Source: Zoogloeaceae bacterium G21618-S1
GTDB taxonomy: Bacteria; Pseudomonadota; Gammaproteobacteria; Burkholderiales; Rhodocyclaceae
Reading direction: 5' to 3'
Length of the DNA: 64,000 bases
Assembly (NCBI GenBank): GCA_027214125.1
Contig: JAPWHF010000009.1
Coordinates: forward strand, 1-64,000
Position numbers and translations under genes: made by a program
The notes under the pieces: model-generated
What the model was told of the DNA's origin: nothing
Seen by the model: the letters and a program-made list of their open reading frames with translations, nothing else
Databases searched by the model: none
Part shown: in pieces, positions 17,098 through 27,062 of the stretch
Layout: each line of letters opens with the position of its first letter
Position numbering within the stretch: the first letter of the stretch is position 1

Positions 17098-17718
17098 TCA
17101 GACCGTATCGGCCCGGCTGGTCAAAACCTTGTCGACGATGCCGTAGCGCGTCGCCTCTTCGGCCGACATGAAATTATCGCGATCGGTGTCCTTCTCGACC
17201 TGCTCAATGCTCTGACCGCTATGGTCAGCCAGCATTTTATTGAGCCGGCTGCGCAAGGTCAGAATCTCTCTCGCATGGATTTCGATATCCGATGCCTGCC
17301 CCTGAAAACCGCCCAGCGGCTGGTGGATCATGATCCGCGAGTTCGGCAGGCAATAGCGCTTGCCTTTCTCGCCTGCGGCCAACAGGAAGGCGCCCATGCT
17401 GGCCGCCTGGCCGATGCACAGAGTGCTGACGTTTGGCTTGACGAACTGCATGGTGTCGTAGATCGCCATACCGGCGGTCACGGCGCCACCCGGCGAGTTG
17501 ATGTAGAAATAGATGTCCTTGTCCGGATTTTCGGATTCAAGGAAAAGCATCTGCGCCACAATCAGGTTCGCCGTCGTGTCGTTAACCGGACCGACCAGGA
17601 AAATGACGCGCTCCTTGAGCAAGCGCGAGTAGATATCGTAGGCGCGCTCGCCCCGGCCGCTTTGCTCGATGACCATCGGCACCAAGCCGAGGCCAACGGG
17701 ATTCCAATCACTGGTCAT
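17098..17718 (-). CDS. clpP: ATP-dependent Clp protease proteolytic subunit
   Basis: A 206-residue serine peptidase forming the double-ring chamber used by ClpX and ClpA. Catalytic Ser is in [11 protein letters not shown], His in [10 protein letters not shown], and Asp in the [10 protein letters not shown] region. The start chosen is the ATG at 17718 ([11 protein letters not shown]), preceded by an AGGCAGGG ribosome-binding site. The frame also has an ATG at 17763 that overlaps the tig stop, which would add 15 residues and is less like the family. ClpP propeptides vary, so the choice is moderately sure. Confidence 0.95.
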   Translation of the reverse strand: MTSDWNPVGLGLVPMVIEQSGRGERAYDIYSRLLKERVIFLVGPVNDTTANLIVAQMLFLESENPDKDIYFYINSPGGAVTAGMAIYDTMQFVKPNVSTLCIGQAASMGAFLLAAGEKGKRYCLPNSRIMIHQPLGGFQGQASDIEIHAREILTLRSRLNKMLADHSGQSIEQVEKDTDRDNFMSAEEATRYGIVDKVLTSRADTV

Positions 17719-17759
17719 TGCCCTGCCTGAATGGTTTGAAGTCGGATGTCCGACGTTGA

Positions 17760-19064
17760 TCATGCCGTAGCGCCCATGAGTTCGTCAAAGTCGACGACCT
17801 TGTCTTCAGTCTTTGCGTTATTGAGAACCCAGTCAACCGCGTTCTCTTCGATCACCAATGCTTCGGCCTGCGCCATGCGCTGCGGCTGGCTGTAATACCA
17901 CTCGATGACTTCTTTCGGGTCTTCGTAGCTCTGGGCGAAATCTTCGATCAGCGCACGAACCTGCTCCGGCTTGGCGTACAGATCCTTGGCGGCAACCAAT
18001 TCGGCCAGCACCAGACCCAGCTTGACGCGACGCTCGGCCTGTTCGGTGAACCAGTCGGCCGACACCGGCAGATCCTTGGTTTGCATACCGCGGTTTTCCA
18101 TATCGCGACGAGCGTTTTCTGCCAGTTGCTCGGCTTCGCGGGTGACCAGCGCCTTGGGCACATCGATCGGATTGGCCGCCAGCAGCGCATCCATGGCCTG
18201 CTCTTTAATGCGGGTCTTGATACGGCGGCTGACTTCGCGCTCCAGATTGGCTTTCACTTCTTCGCGCATCTTGGCGACATCGCCATCGGCCACCCCCAGC
18301 GACTTGGCGAAGTCAGCGTCGATTTCCGGCAGTTGGGCTGCGCCGACTTCCTTGACGGTGATTTCGAACTCGACGGTCTGACCGGCGAGATTCGCTGCGT
18401 GGTAGTCCTCGGGAAAGGTCATGTTGAACGTCTTGGACTCGCCAGCCTTGAGGCCATCAACCGCGTCTTCGAAGTCCTTCAGCATGCTGCCTGCACCGAT
18501 CACAAACGGGAAGTCGCTGGCCTGACCGCCCTCGAACACTTCTCCGTCCTTGCGACCGGTGAAGTCGATCACCACGCGGTCGTCAGCGGCGGCTGCACGC
18601 TCGACGGTTTCGTAGTTAGTGCGTTGCTTGCGCAGCACATCAATGGTTTTGTCGATTTCGGCATCGCTCACGGTCAACGAGGGGCGCTCGATGGCGGTGT
18701 CGCTGATTTCGCCCAACGTGATTTCGGGGTACACCTCGAATACGGCGGTGAAGGCAAGCGCGCCGTCTTCGGCCTCGGCTTTCGGCTCAAGACGCGGCTG
18801 ACCGGCCACGCGCAGTTTTTCTTCCTGCACTTTCTGTGCAAAGGCTTTCTCGAGCGCGGTGCCGACGGCTTCCGAGCGCGCCTGACCACCGTAGCTTTGC
18901 TCGATCATCTTGAGCGGCACTTTTCCAGGACGGAACCCGGGCATTTTCACGGTACGGCCTAGATGCTTGAGACGCGCCTGAACCTCTTGCTCGACGGCCT
19001 CCTTGGCGACCGTAATGTCGATGCGACGTTCGAGGGCGTTGGTGGTTTCCTGGTTGGTTTGCAT
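17760..19064 (-). CDS. tig: Trigger factor, ribosome-associated chaperone
   Basis: A 434-residue chaperone with peptidyl-prolyl isomerase activity that meets nascent chains at the ribosome exit. It has an N-terminal ribosome-binding domain with the signature [12 protein letters not shown], and an FKBP-type domain (starting near [14 protein letters not shown]). The C-terminal helical arms end with the acidic DELMGATA tail. The second of two close ATGs (19064) fits best, because a CGGGA ribosome-binding site sits six bases before it. First gene of the tig-clpP-clpX string. Confidence 0.97.
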   Translation of the reverse strand: MQTNQETTNALERRIDITVAKEAVEQEVQARLKHLGRTVKMPGFRPGKVPLKMIEQSYGGQARSEAVGTALEKAFAQKVQEEKLRVAGQPRLEPKAEAEDGALAFTAVFEVYPEITLGEISDTAIERPSLTVSDAEIDKTIDVLRKQRTNYETVERAAAADDRVVIDFTGRKDGEVFEGGQASDFPFVIGAGSMLKDFEDAVDGLKAGESKTFNMTFPEDYHAANLAGQTVEFEITVKEVGAAQLPEIDADFAKSLGVADGDVAKMREEVKANLEREVSRRIKTRIKEQAMDALLAANPIDVPKALVTREAEQLAENARRDMENRGMQTKDLPVSADWFTEQAERRVKLGLVLAELVAAKDLYAKPEQVRALIEDFAQSYEDPKEVIEWYYSQPQRMAQAEALVIEENAVDWVLNNAKTEDKVVDFDELMGATA

Positions 19065-19416
19065 GAACATTCCCGACTAATGACTGGCACGCCACAACCT
19101 AATGGTCGGACGCACACGCTACGTTGAGTGAAGGCAAACGGTAAGTTTATCACAGGGGTTGGCCGGAACAACGCAACGCAAATCACCACATCTCCGAGCT
19201 CACCGGGGGCATCCGTGAATCATTGAAAAAACCCGCCACATGAAGGGAACCCGTGACGCTTTTCCTCCTCTGAACCATGGAAACGCGGAAACTAAACAAC
19301 ACGCCGATGGCATCAAGTTATGGGACGGACCGTCGTTAGAGCACCTGAAGACGGCAGCAACCCGGCACACCGGCTCCCCTCCGCCTGATCACGCGGTACC
19401 TAGCAGGAGACGTCAG
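19065..19416. other. Intergenic region between divergent tig and prkA
   Basis: These 352 bases separate two divergently transcribed units and contain no gene I can support. An in-frame upstream extension of prkA exists, but it lacks the family's N-terminus and a ribosome-binding site. On the minus strand a TTGTTC, 16 bases, TAAACT pair (around 19140-19175) is a possible but weak tig promoter. No clear prkA promoter was found. Confidence 0.5.
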
Positions 19417-21339
19417 ATGAGCATCTTCAACGCCTACCAAGCCCGGTTTGAAGCGACACGCGAAGAAGAGATGTCGCTCCAGGAATATCTCGATCTGTGT
19501 CGTGATGAGCCGAGCGCCTACGCAACGGCAGCCGAAAGACTGCTGCTGGCCATCGGCGAACCGGAGTTCATTGACACGCGCGACGACCCACGAATGTCGC
19601 GGATATTCTCGAACAAGGTGCTCAAACGCTACCCCGCCTTCCCCGAGTTTTACGGGATGGAAGAAGCGATCGAGAACATCGTCTCCTACTTCCGTCACGC
19701 GGCGCAGGGCTTGGAGGAGAAGAAGCAGATTCTCTACCTGCTCGGCCCGGTCGGCGGTGGCAAATCATCGCTGGCCGAACGCCTGAAGAGCCTGATGGAG
19801 CATGTGCCCTTCTATGCGATCAAGGACTCGCCCGTCCATGAGTCGCCCCTCGGCCTGTTCAAGCCGGAAGAAGACGGCAAGCTCTTGCAGGACGACTTTG
19901 GCATCCCCGCGCGCTATCTGAATACCATCATGAGCCCGTGGGCCGTCAAACGTCTGCACGAGTTTGGTGGCGATATCACCAAGTTCCGCGTGGTCAAGCT
20001 GCGCCCCTCGGTGCTGCGTCAGATCGCGGTAGCCAAGACCGAGCCCGGTGACGAAAACAATCAGGACATCTCCTCGCTCGTCGGCAAGGTGGACATCCGC
20101 AAACTCGAAGCGCACTCGCAGGACGACCCGGACGCCTACAGCTACTCGGGCGGCCTGTGCCTGGCCAACCGCGGTCTGCTCGAGTTTGTCGAGATGTTCA
20201 AAGCGCCCATCAAGGTGCTTCACCCCTTGCTGACGGCCACCCAGGAAGGTAACTACAAAGGCACCGAGGGCTTTGGCGCGATTCCCTTCGACGGCATCGT
20301 CATGGCCCACTCGAACGAGTCGGAATGGGCCGCGTTCAAGAACAACAAGAACAACGAGGCCTTCCTCGACCGGATCTATACCGTCAAGGTGCCGTATTGC
20401 TTGCGCGCATCGGACGAAATCCGCATCTACGAAAAGCTGTTGCGCGAAAGTTCGCTCGCCGAGGCGCCCTGCGCCCCCGACACCCTGCGCATGATGGCGC
20501 AGTTCGCCATCCTGTCCCGCCTGGCCGAGCCCGAGAACTCCAGCATCTATTCCAAAATGCGCATCTACGACGGCGAGAGCCTCAAGGACACTGACCCGAA
20601 AGCAAAGTCCTATCAGGAATACCGCGACTACGCCGGTGTCAATGAAGGCATGAACGGCCTGTCGACCCGCTTTGCGTTCAAGGTGCTGTCGCGGGTGTTC
20701 AACTTTGACCACCGCGAGGTCGCCGCCAACCCGGTCCACCTCATGTATGTGCTCGAACAACAGATCGAGCAAGAGCAGTTCCCGCAGGAAGTTGAAGACC
20801 GCTACCGCGCCTTCATCAAGGAATATCTGTCGGCGCACTACGCCGAATTCATCGGCAAGGAGATCCAGACCGCTTACCTCGAGAGCTACTCCGAGTACGG
20901 CCAGAACATCTTCGACCGCTACGTGACCTATGCCGACTTCTGGATTCAGGATCAGGAATTCCGTGATCCGAATACCGGCGAGATCCTCGATCGCAATTCA
21001 CTCAATGATGAGCTTGAGAAGATCGAGAAACCCGCCGGCATCAGCAACCCGAAGGATTTCCGCAACGAGGTGGTCAACTTCGTGTTGCGCGCCCGCGCAC
21101 AGAACGCCGGCAAGAATCCGAGCTGGACGAGCTACGAGAAGCTGCGCGCGGTGATCGAGAAGAAGATGTTCTCCAACACCGAAGACCTGCTGCCGGTCAT
21201 CAGCTTCAACGCCAAGGCCAGCGCCGACGAGCAGCGCAAGCACCAGGATTTTGTCAATCGCATGATCGAAAAGGGCTACACCGAGAAGCAGGTTCGCTTG
21301 CTCTGCGAGTGGTATCTGCGCGTCCGCAAATCCTCGTAA
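19417..21339 (+). CDS. prkA: PrkA family serine protein kinase
   Basis: A 640-residue AAA+-like protein kinase (YeaG in E. coli), linked to starvation and stress responses. Its N-terminal AAA domain contains Walker A GPVGGGKSSLAERL, and the PrkA C-terminal domain ends about residue 640, matching the family length exactly. The start at 19417 (MSIFNAYQARFEATREEEMS) has an AGGAGA ribosome-binding site nine bases upstream. It heads the prkA-yeaH-spoVR operon; in enteric bacteria the homologous genes belong to the stationary-phase/nitrogen-stress response. The in vivo targets are not evident from sequence. Confidence 0.95.
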   Translation: MSIFNAYQARFEATREEEMSLQEYLDLCRDEPSAYATAAERLLLAIGEPEFIDTRDDPRMSRIFSNKVLKRYPAFPEFYGMEEAIENIVSYFRHAAQGLEEKKQILYLLGPVGGGKSSLAERLKSLMEHVPFYAIKDSPVHESPLGLFKPEEDGKLLQDDFGIPARYLNTIMSPWAVKRLHEFGGDITKFRVVKLRPSVLRQIAVAKTEPGDENNQDISSLVGKVDIRKLEAHSQDDPDAYSYSGGLCLANRGLLEFVEMFKAPIKVLHPLLTATQEGNYKGTEGFGAIPFDGIVMAHSNESEWAAFKNNKNNEAFLDRIYTVKVPYCLRASDEIRIYEKLLRESSLAEAPCAPDTLRMMAQFAILSRLAEPENSSIYSKMRIYDGESLKDTDPKAKSYQEYRDYAGVNEGMNGLSTRFAFKVLSRVFNFDHREVAANPVHLMYVLEQQIEQEQFPQEVEDRYRAFIKEYLSAHYAEFIGKEIQTAYLESYSEYGQNIFDRYVTYADFWIQDQEFRDPNTGEILDRNSLNDELEKIEKPAGISNPKDFRNEVVNFVLRARAQNAGKNPSWTSYEKLRAVIEKKMFSNTEDLLPVISFNAKASADEQRKHQDFVNRMIEKGYTEKQVRLLCEWYLRVRKSS

Positions 21340-21399
21340 GCGGGCAGGCCGCGGCCTTGGGGCGGCGGCCACCCACTTGCGGCAAAAGGGGGGAGGACG

Positions 21400-22665
21400 A
21401 TGGTCCGGATCATCGACCGACGTTTCGACAGCAAGAAAAAAAGCACAGCCAACCGCCAGCGCTTCATGCGCCGCTTCAAGCGGCAAATCCGCAAGGCGGT
21501 GGCTGACGCCATTGATGGGCGCTCCATTCGCGACCTCGATAGCGGCGAAGAAATCTCGATTCCGTCCAAAGATCTCTCCGAGCCGAGCTTTCAGCACGGC
21601 AAGGAAGGCATTTGGGAGCAAGTGTTTACCGGCAATGACCGCTTCGCCTCGGGCGACGGCATCGACCGCCCCATGGGCGGCGGTGGTAGCGGAGGCGGGA
21701 GTGGCGCCTCAAACGAAGGCGAAAGCGAGGACGATTTCGTCTTTCAGCTCTCGCGAGACGAGTTTCTCGACGTCTTTTTCGACGACCTCGCCCTGCCTAA
21801 CCTCGTTCGCACCGAACTGGCCAAGCTCACCGAGTACAAAACCCAGCGCGCCGGCTTCACCTCCGACGGCGTCCCCACCAATATCAATGTGGTGCGCTCG
21901 CTGCGCGGCGCCATCGGCCGACGCAAGGCGCTGGGCGCACCGCTGGCTGCACGGGTGCAGGAGATCGACGAAGAAATCGAAACCCTCGAGCAAAACGCGT
22001 CAGCACACCTCGACGAAATTGCGGCGCTGCGCGACGAGCGCTCGCGCCTGCTTATCCGCATCGAAGCCATCCCCTTTATCGACCGCTTTGATCTGCGCTA
22101 CAACAACCGCGTCCGCATCCCCAAACCCATCACGCAGGCCGTGATGTTCTGCGTCATGGACGTGTCCGGCTCGATGGACGAGCAGAAAAAGGCCACGGGC
22201 AAGCGCTTCTTCATGCTGCTGTACCTGTTTCTGCGCCGGAACTACGAGCACATCGACGTGGTGTTCATCCGCCATCACACCATTGCCAAAGAGGTGGATG
22301 AAGACGAGTTCTTCCACTCCCGCGAATCCGGCGGCACCGTGGTATCAAGCGCCCTGCGCCTGATGACCGACATCGTGCGCGACCGCTACCCGCCAGGCGC
22401 CTGGAATGTCTACGGCGCGCAAGCCTCGGACGGCGACAACTGGGACAACGACTCACCCATTTGCTACGACATTCTCGACAAAGAGTTGCTCGCCCTTTGC
22501 CGCTACTTTGCCTACATCGAGATCACCACCGGCGAAGCCCAGAACCTCTGGCGGCAGTACGAGGGGCTCACCGGGCACCACCCCAATTTTGCGCTGCAGC
22601 GTATCGAATCCCTTGAAGACATCTACCCGGTGTTCCGGGAACTGTTCAAGAAGGAACCGGCATGA
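21400..22665 (+). CDS. yeaH: DUF444/YeaH family protein with von Willebrand-like domain
   Basis: A 421-residue cytoplasmic protein, second gene of the stress operon. The N-terminus (MVRIIDRRFDSKKKSTANRQ) and the glycine-rich stretch GGGGSGGGSG near residue 90 are typical of the family. A metal-dependent adhesion-like VWA motif appears as VMDVSGSMDEQKK around residue 250. Length agrees with E. coli YeaH (427). It has a GGGGAGG ribosome-binding site and overlaps spoVR by four bases (ATGA). It is thought to work with the PrkA kinase, but the mechanism is not established. Confidence 0.93.
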   Translation: MVRIIDRRFDSKKKSTANRQRFMRRFKRQIRKAVADAIDGRSIRDLDSGEEISIPSKDLSEPSFQHGKEGIWEQVFTGNDRFASGDGIDRPMGGGGSGGGSGASNEGESEDDFVFQLSRDEFLDVFFDDLALPNLVRTELAKLTEYKTQRAGFTSDGVPTNINVVRSLRGAIGRRKALGAPLAARVQEIDEEIETLEQNASAHLDEIAALRDERSRLLIRIEAIPFIDRFDLRYNNRVRIPKPITQAVMFCVMDVSGSMDEQKKATGKRFFMLLYLFLRRNYEHIDVVFIRHHTIAKEVDEDEFFHSRESGGTVVSSALRLMTDIVRDRYPPGAWNVYGAQASDGDNWDNDSPICYDILDKELLALCRYFAYIEITTGEAQNLWRQYEGLTGHHPNFALQRIESLEDIYPVFRELFKKEPA

Positions 22666-24212
22666 GCGACACCACACTCGCCAGCAAAAAGTTGCCGAGC
22701 GGCGCCGAATGGACCTTTGAAGCCATTGGTCAGTACCACGAGGAGATTGCCCGGGTCGCGGCCAACTACAAGCTCGACACCTACCCGGTGCAGGTCGAGA
22801 TGATCACCTCCGAGCAGATGATGGACGCCTACGCCTCCGTCGGCATGCCAGTCAACTATCACCACTGGAGCTTCGGCAAACAGTTTCTGGCCACCGAAAA
22901 GCGCTACAAGCGCGGCCAGATGGGCCTGGCCTACGAGATCGTGATCAACTCCGATCCGTGCATCGCCTATCTCATGGAAGAAAACACCCTGACCATGCAG
23001 GCACTGGTCATCGCCCATGCGGCCTACGGGCACAACGCCTTCTTCAAGGGCAATTACCTGTTCCGCACCTGGACCAGCCCCGACGCCATCGTCGACTACC
23101 TGATCTTTGCCCGCAACTACATCGCCCAGTGCGAGCAGCGCCATGGCGTTGATGCCGTCGAGGAGCTGCTCGACTCCTGCCACGCGCTGATGAACGTCGG
23201 CGTCGACCGCTACAAGCGCCCGCCCAAACTGTCGCTGCTCAAAGAGCAAGCCCGCCAGAGCGAGCGCGAGACCTATCTGCAGCGCCAGGTCAATGAGCTG
23301 TGGCGCACCTTACCGGCGCGCACTACCGAAGACACCAAGGAAGAAGCGCCGCGCTTTCCGCCCGAGCCGCAAGAGAACATTCTCTACTTCATCGAGAAGC
23401 ACGCCCCGTTGCTCGAACCGTGGCAACGCGAAATCGTGCGCATCGTGCGCAAGGTGGCACAGTACTTCTTCCCGCAGCGCCAGACGCAGGTCATGAACGA
23501 AGGCTGGGCCAGCTTCTGGCACTACACCCTGCTCAACACGCTCTACGACGAGGGCCTGCTGGCCGACAGCTTCATGATGGAGTTCCTGCACTCGCACTCC
23601 AGCGTGATGTACCAGCCCAACTATAACGACCCCTGGTACAACGGCATCAACCCCTACGCCCTCGGCTTTGCCATGTGGCAGGACATCAAGCGCATCTGCG
23701 AGTCGCCCACCGACGAGGATCGCGAATGGTTTCCCGACATCGCCGGCAGCAACTGGCAAGAGACCTTCGACTTCGCCATGCGCAACTTCAAGGACGAAAG
23801 CTTCATCGCCCAGTTTCTCTCGCCACGCCTGATGCGCTCTTTCAAACTCTTTGCCGTGCAGGACGACGACAAGAAAAACAAGCTCTTCGTCTCTGCCATC
23901 CATGAAGAACGTGGCTACCGCGAGCTGCGCGAACGGCTCTCCAACCAATACAACCTGGGCTGCCGCGAGCCCAACATTCAGGTCTGGAGCGTCGACTTCC
24001 GTGGCGACCGCTCCCTCACCCTGCGCTACCAACCCTACAACCGGCGCCCTTTGGGCAAAAGCGTCGAAGAGGTCATGAAGCATCTTGCCCGCTTGTGGGG
24101 CTTCGCGGTGCGGCTCGAAACCGTCGAGCCGAACGGCAGCACCTCGCTGACCTACGAATGCCGCAAAGAGAAGCGTCGCGGTGACGCCAAGGAAAAGACG
24201 GCCAACAATTGA
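22662..24212 (+). CDS. spoVR: SpoVR family protein (YcgB)
   Basis: A 516-residue protein named after the Bacillus spore-cortex gene but widespread in non-spore-formers. It has the hallmark N-terminal segment WTFEAIGQYHEEIARVA and the histidine-rich VMNEGWASFWHYTLLNTLYDEG core. Length matches E. coli YcgB (510). The start overlaps yeaH, so the trio prkA-yeaH-spoVR is one coupled operon. The biochemical role is unknown; a metal site in the core is plausible from the conserved H/E residues. Confidence 0.94.
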   Translation: MSDTTLASKKLPSGAEWTFEAIGQYHEEIARVAANYKLDTYPVQVEMITSEQMMDAYASVGMPVNYHHWSFGKQFLATEKRYKRGQMGLAYEIVINSDPCIAYLMEENTLTMQALVIAHAAYGHNAFFKGNYLFRTWTSPDAIVDYLIFARNYIAQCEQRHGVDAVEELLDSCHALMNVGVDRYKRPPKLSLLKEQARQSERETYLQRQVNELWRTLPARTTEDTKEEAPRFPPEPQENILYFIEKHAPLLEPWQREIVRIVRKVAQYFFPQRQTQVMNEGWASFWHYTLLNTLYDEGLLADSFMMEFLHSHSSVMYQPNYNDPWYNGINPYALGFAMWQDIKRICESPTDEDREWFPDIAGSNWQETFDFAMRNFKDESFIAQFLSPRLMRSFKLFAVQDDDKKNKLFVSAIHEERGYRELRERLSNQYNLGCREPNIQVWSVDFRGDRSLTLRYQPYNRRPLGKSVEEVMKHLARLWGFAVRLETVEPNGSTSLTYECRKEKRRGDAKEKTANN

Positions 24213-24358
24213 GGTCCGGCGGGCGATTGCGCACTGCCAATAAACCTCATGTCCCCCACACCCCTAAAGCCCGGTTGGCGGCGGCCGTTAATTCGGCCAT
24301 GATGCGTCGCATTGTCGCAGGCGCTATCTGTAGCTGCACCAAACAAGGGGTCGTCTCC

Positions 24359-25243
24359 ATGTCCACATCGCTTGAAGTCCAGTCCGAAGATCCGTTCGAG
24401 AGCGCGCTCGACGCGTTCTCCCGCACTATCGAAAACGATCTTGCGACCCGGCAGCTCACTTTCCCGACCTTCCTGGACCTCACCATTCGCATCAAACGCG
24501 TCTGCGACGACCCGCAGGCCTCGCTTGAAGACATCATTCGCGTCATCCGCGCCGACCCGCTGCTGAGCGCGCGCATCATCCGCCTTGCCAACTCTGTCTC
24601 ACTCAACCCCTACGGCCGATCCTTCACCTCCATCAGCGAAGCCGTGCGGCGCGTCGGGTTGGTCAACGTTCGTTCGCTCGCCTACGCCGTCGCTACCGAA
24701 CAGCTCGCCGCCGAAAGCCGAAGCGCCGACGCGCGGCTGGTTGCCTCGGGCCTGTGGATGCACACCATTGATGTTGCCTCCTGGTCCTACGCCATCACCC
24801 GCAATCTACGTATCGGCGACCCCGACACCGCACTGTTTGCCGGCATGCTGAGCAGCATCGGCCAGTTCTACCTGCTCGCTCGTGCCACTGCGCACCCGCT
24901 GCTCGAACAAGACCTGAACCGCCTCGGCGAATTCATCGGACTGTGGCACGAGCCGGTCAGCCGTGCCCTGCTCGGCGCGCTCGAAGTCCCGAAAACCGTC
25001 ATCGACATTTTCGACGACGGCAACCCCTACGGCGGTCAGTGGCCACCGGCCGAACTGCGCGATGTCCACTTCATCGCCGGCCTCTCGGCTGAAACGCCCA
25101 ACCCCTTCCTGCGCTTCAACAATGGCGCCAAACTCGCGCTGCTCGAAGCCACCACCCAAAGCGTGCCCGAACAAGAACTCTCCGCCCTGCGCGCCGATGC
25201 CCGCGACTCGCGCAACGGCCTGCTCTCCGCACTACGCGGTTGA
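24359..25243 (+). CDS. HDOD-domain signalling protein
   Basis: A 294-residue protein with one HDOD domain. This is an HD-GYP-related output fold that lacks the catalytic HD pair and acts by protein contacts. Recognisable features are LPTFLDL-like FPTFLDLTIRI, IRADPLLSARIIRLANSVSLN, and VRRVGLVNVRSLAYAVAT. The start at 24359 has AAGGGG eight bases upstream; the frame also runs open back to 24209 without a better start. It lies 146 bases behind spoVR on the same strand and may be read from the same transcript. The signal it handles is unknown. Confidence 0.85.
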   Translation: MSTSLEVQSEDPFESALDAFSRTIENDLATRQLTFPTFLDLTIRIKRVCDDPQASLEDIIRVIRADPLLSARIIRLANSVSLNPYGRSFTSISEAVRRVGLVNVRSLAYAVATEQLAAESRSADARLVASGLWMHTIDVASWSYAITRNLRIGDPDTALFAGMLSSIGQFYLLARATAHPLLEQDLNRLGEFIGLWHEPVSRALLGALEVPKTVIDIFDDGNPYGGQWPPAELRDVHFIAGLSAETPNPFLRFNNGAKLALLEATTQSVPEQELSALRADARDSRNGLLSALRG

Positions 25244-25267
25244 GCGTGCCCCGGCCAGCGTGACGTG

Positions 25268-25273
25268 TATAAT
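25268..25273 (+). promoter_or_regulatory. Probable -10 box of tRNA-Leu (TATAAT)
   Basis: TATAAT lies 30 bases before the 5' end of the tRNA. A TTGAGC at 25240 is too far (22 bases) for a good -35, so only the -10 is convincing. Confidence 0.5.
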
Positions 25274-25303
25274 CCGCGTCGCGCTGGCTCAGCGCACCAC
25301 CTC

Positions 25304-25388
<85 letters not shown>

Positions 25389-25407
25389 GCTTTTCCCATC
25401 GGGCGTC

Positions 25408-26232
25408 ATGCCGGTCGATCACTACGAGAATTTTCCCGTCGCGTCGTTCCTGCTGCCGGCGCGCTTGCGCGAACCGGTCGAAGCCATCTACGCCTTCGCC
25501 CGCAGCGCCGACGACATCGCCGATGAAGGCGACGCGCCCGCCGTGGTGCGCCTCGCGCAACTCAACGACTACCGCCGCGAACTGCACCTGATCGAGCAAG
25601 GCAAGCCCTCGACCGCGCCCGTCTTCACGCGCCTCGCCCCCCACATCGCCGCGCACGACCTGCCGATCCAGCGCTTCCGCGACCTGCTCGACGCCTTCAG
25701 CCAGGACGTCGGTAAAACCCGCTACACCGATTACGCCGAGCTGCTCGACTACTGCCGCCGCTCGGCCAACCCAGTCGGCCGCCTGATGCTGCGTCTCTAC
25801 CGCGCCGACACGCCCCCCCATCTGGTGATGTCAGACGCCATCTGTACCAGCCTGCAACTGATCAACTTTTGGCAAGACGTCGCCATCGACTGGCAAAAGC
25901 GGCGTATCTACCTGCCCGCCAACGATATGGCGCGCTTCGATGTCACCGAAACGCATCTGATCGAGCAACGCGTCGACGATGCCTGGCGCGCGCTGATGCG
26001 CTTCCAGGTCGACCGCGCCCGCGCACTCATGCACAGCGGCGCACCGCTGGCCACCGCCCTGCCCGGCCGCATTGGTTGGGAGCTACGGTTGATCGTGCTC
26101 GGCGGCCTGCGTATTCTCAAGCGCATTGAAGCCGTCGGCTATGATGTCTTCCGCCATCGGCCCAGCCTCGGCAAGCGCGACGCACCGGGTTTAGCCTTCG
26201 CCGCGCTCAACTTCCACGCGAACACACGATGA
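25408..26232 (+). CDS. hpnC: Hydroxysqualene synthase HpnC
   Basis: A 274-residue trans-isoprenyl diphosphate synthase-like enzyme. In the HpnCDE route it converts presqualene diphosphate to hydroxysqualene. The start, MPVDHYENFPVASFLLPARLR, is characteristic of HpnC. The two Asp-rich metal-binding motifs are visible as SADDIADEGD (residues ~32-41) and FWQDVAIDWQKRRIYLP. It overlaps hpnD by four bases (ATGA). The order C-D-E with HpnE following makes the C versus D assignment secure, since both belong to one superfamily. Confidence 0.94.
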   Translation: MPVDHYENFPVASFLLPARLREPVEAIYAFARSADDIADEGDAPAVVRLAQLNDYRRELHLIEQGKPSTAPVFTRLAPHIAAHDLPIQRFRDLLDAFSQDVGKTRYTDYAELLDYCRRSANPVGRLMLRLYRADTPPHLVMSDAICTSLQLINFWQDVAIDWQKRRIYLPANDMARFDVTETHLIEQRVDDAWRALMRFQVDRARALMHSGAPLATALPGRIGWELRLIVLGGLRILKRIEAVGYDVFRHRPSLGKRDAPGLAFAALNFHANTR

Positions 26233-27062
26233 CCCCCCACGAGTACTGCCAGCAAAAGGCCGCCGCCAGCGGATCGAGCTTCTACTACAGCTTCCTGTTC
26301 CTGCCCATCGAGCGCCGACAAGCGATCATGGCGCTGTACGCCTTTTGCCGCGAAGTGGACGACATCGTCGACGATTGCCTCGACCCGTCCATCGCCCACA
26401 GCAAACTCGACTGGTGGCGCGGCGAGATCCTGCGCATCGAAAAAGGCCAGGCCAGTCACCCTGTCGGCCTCGCACTGGCCGAGGTCGGCAAACGCTTCCG
26501 CTTGCCGGCCGAACAGCTGCTCGAAATCATCGACGGCATGCAGATGGACCTCAGCCAGACGCGCTATCTCGACTTCAAGACCCTGCGCCTCTACTGCTAC
26601 CGCGTTGCCAGCGTCGTCGGCCTGCTCGCCGCCGAAATCTTTGGCAATCAGGACCGGCAAACGCTCAAATACGCCCACGACCTTGGCCTCGCGCTCCAGC
26701 TCACCAACATCATTCGCGATGTCGGCGAAGACGCCCGCCGCGGCCGCATCTACCTGCCCGTCGAAGACCTGCAACGCTTCAACGTCCCGGCCAGCGATCT
26801 GCTGCAAGGCGAGCACAGCGACCGGTTCGTCGCCCTCATGCAATTCCAGACCGAGCGCGCCATCAGCTTCTACGACCAAGCCTTGGCCCAACTGCCCGCC
26901 ATCGACCGCAAGGCCCAGCGCCCCGGTCTGATCATGGCCGCCATCTATCGCACCCTGCTCGACGAAATCGCCCACGACGGTTTCCTCGTACTCGACCGCC
27001 GCACCTCGCTTACCCCGGTGCGCAAACTGTGGATCGCCACAAGCACCTGGCTTAAAAACTGA
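26229..27062 (+). CDS. hpnD: Presqualene diphosphate synthase HpnD
   Basis: A 277-residue enzyme that condenses two farnesyl diphosphates to presqualene diphosphate, the first step of bacterial squalene formation. It begins MTPHEYCQQKAAASGSSFYY, the usual HpnD start. It has Asp-rich motifs CREVDDIVDDCLD and TNIIRDVGEDARRGRIYLP. Length fits the family. The stop and the hpnE start are directly adjacent (TGAATG), so all three genes are coupled. Confidence 0.95.
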   Translation: MTPHEYCQQKAAASGSSFYYSFLFLPIERRQAIMALYAFCREVDDIVDDCLDPSIAHSKLDWWRGEILRIEKGQASHPVGLALAEVGKRFRLPAEQLLEIIDGMQMDLSQTRYLDFKTLRLYCYRVASVVGLLAAEIFGNQDRQTLKYAHDLGLALQLTNIIRDVGEDARRGRIYLPVEDLQRFNVPASDLLQGEHSDRFVALMQFQTERAISFYDQALAQLPAIDRKAQRPGLIMAAIYRTLLDEIAHDGFLVLDRRTSLTPVRKLWIATSTWLKN

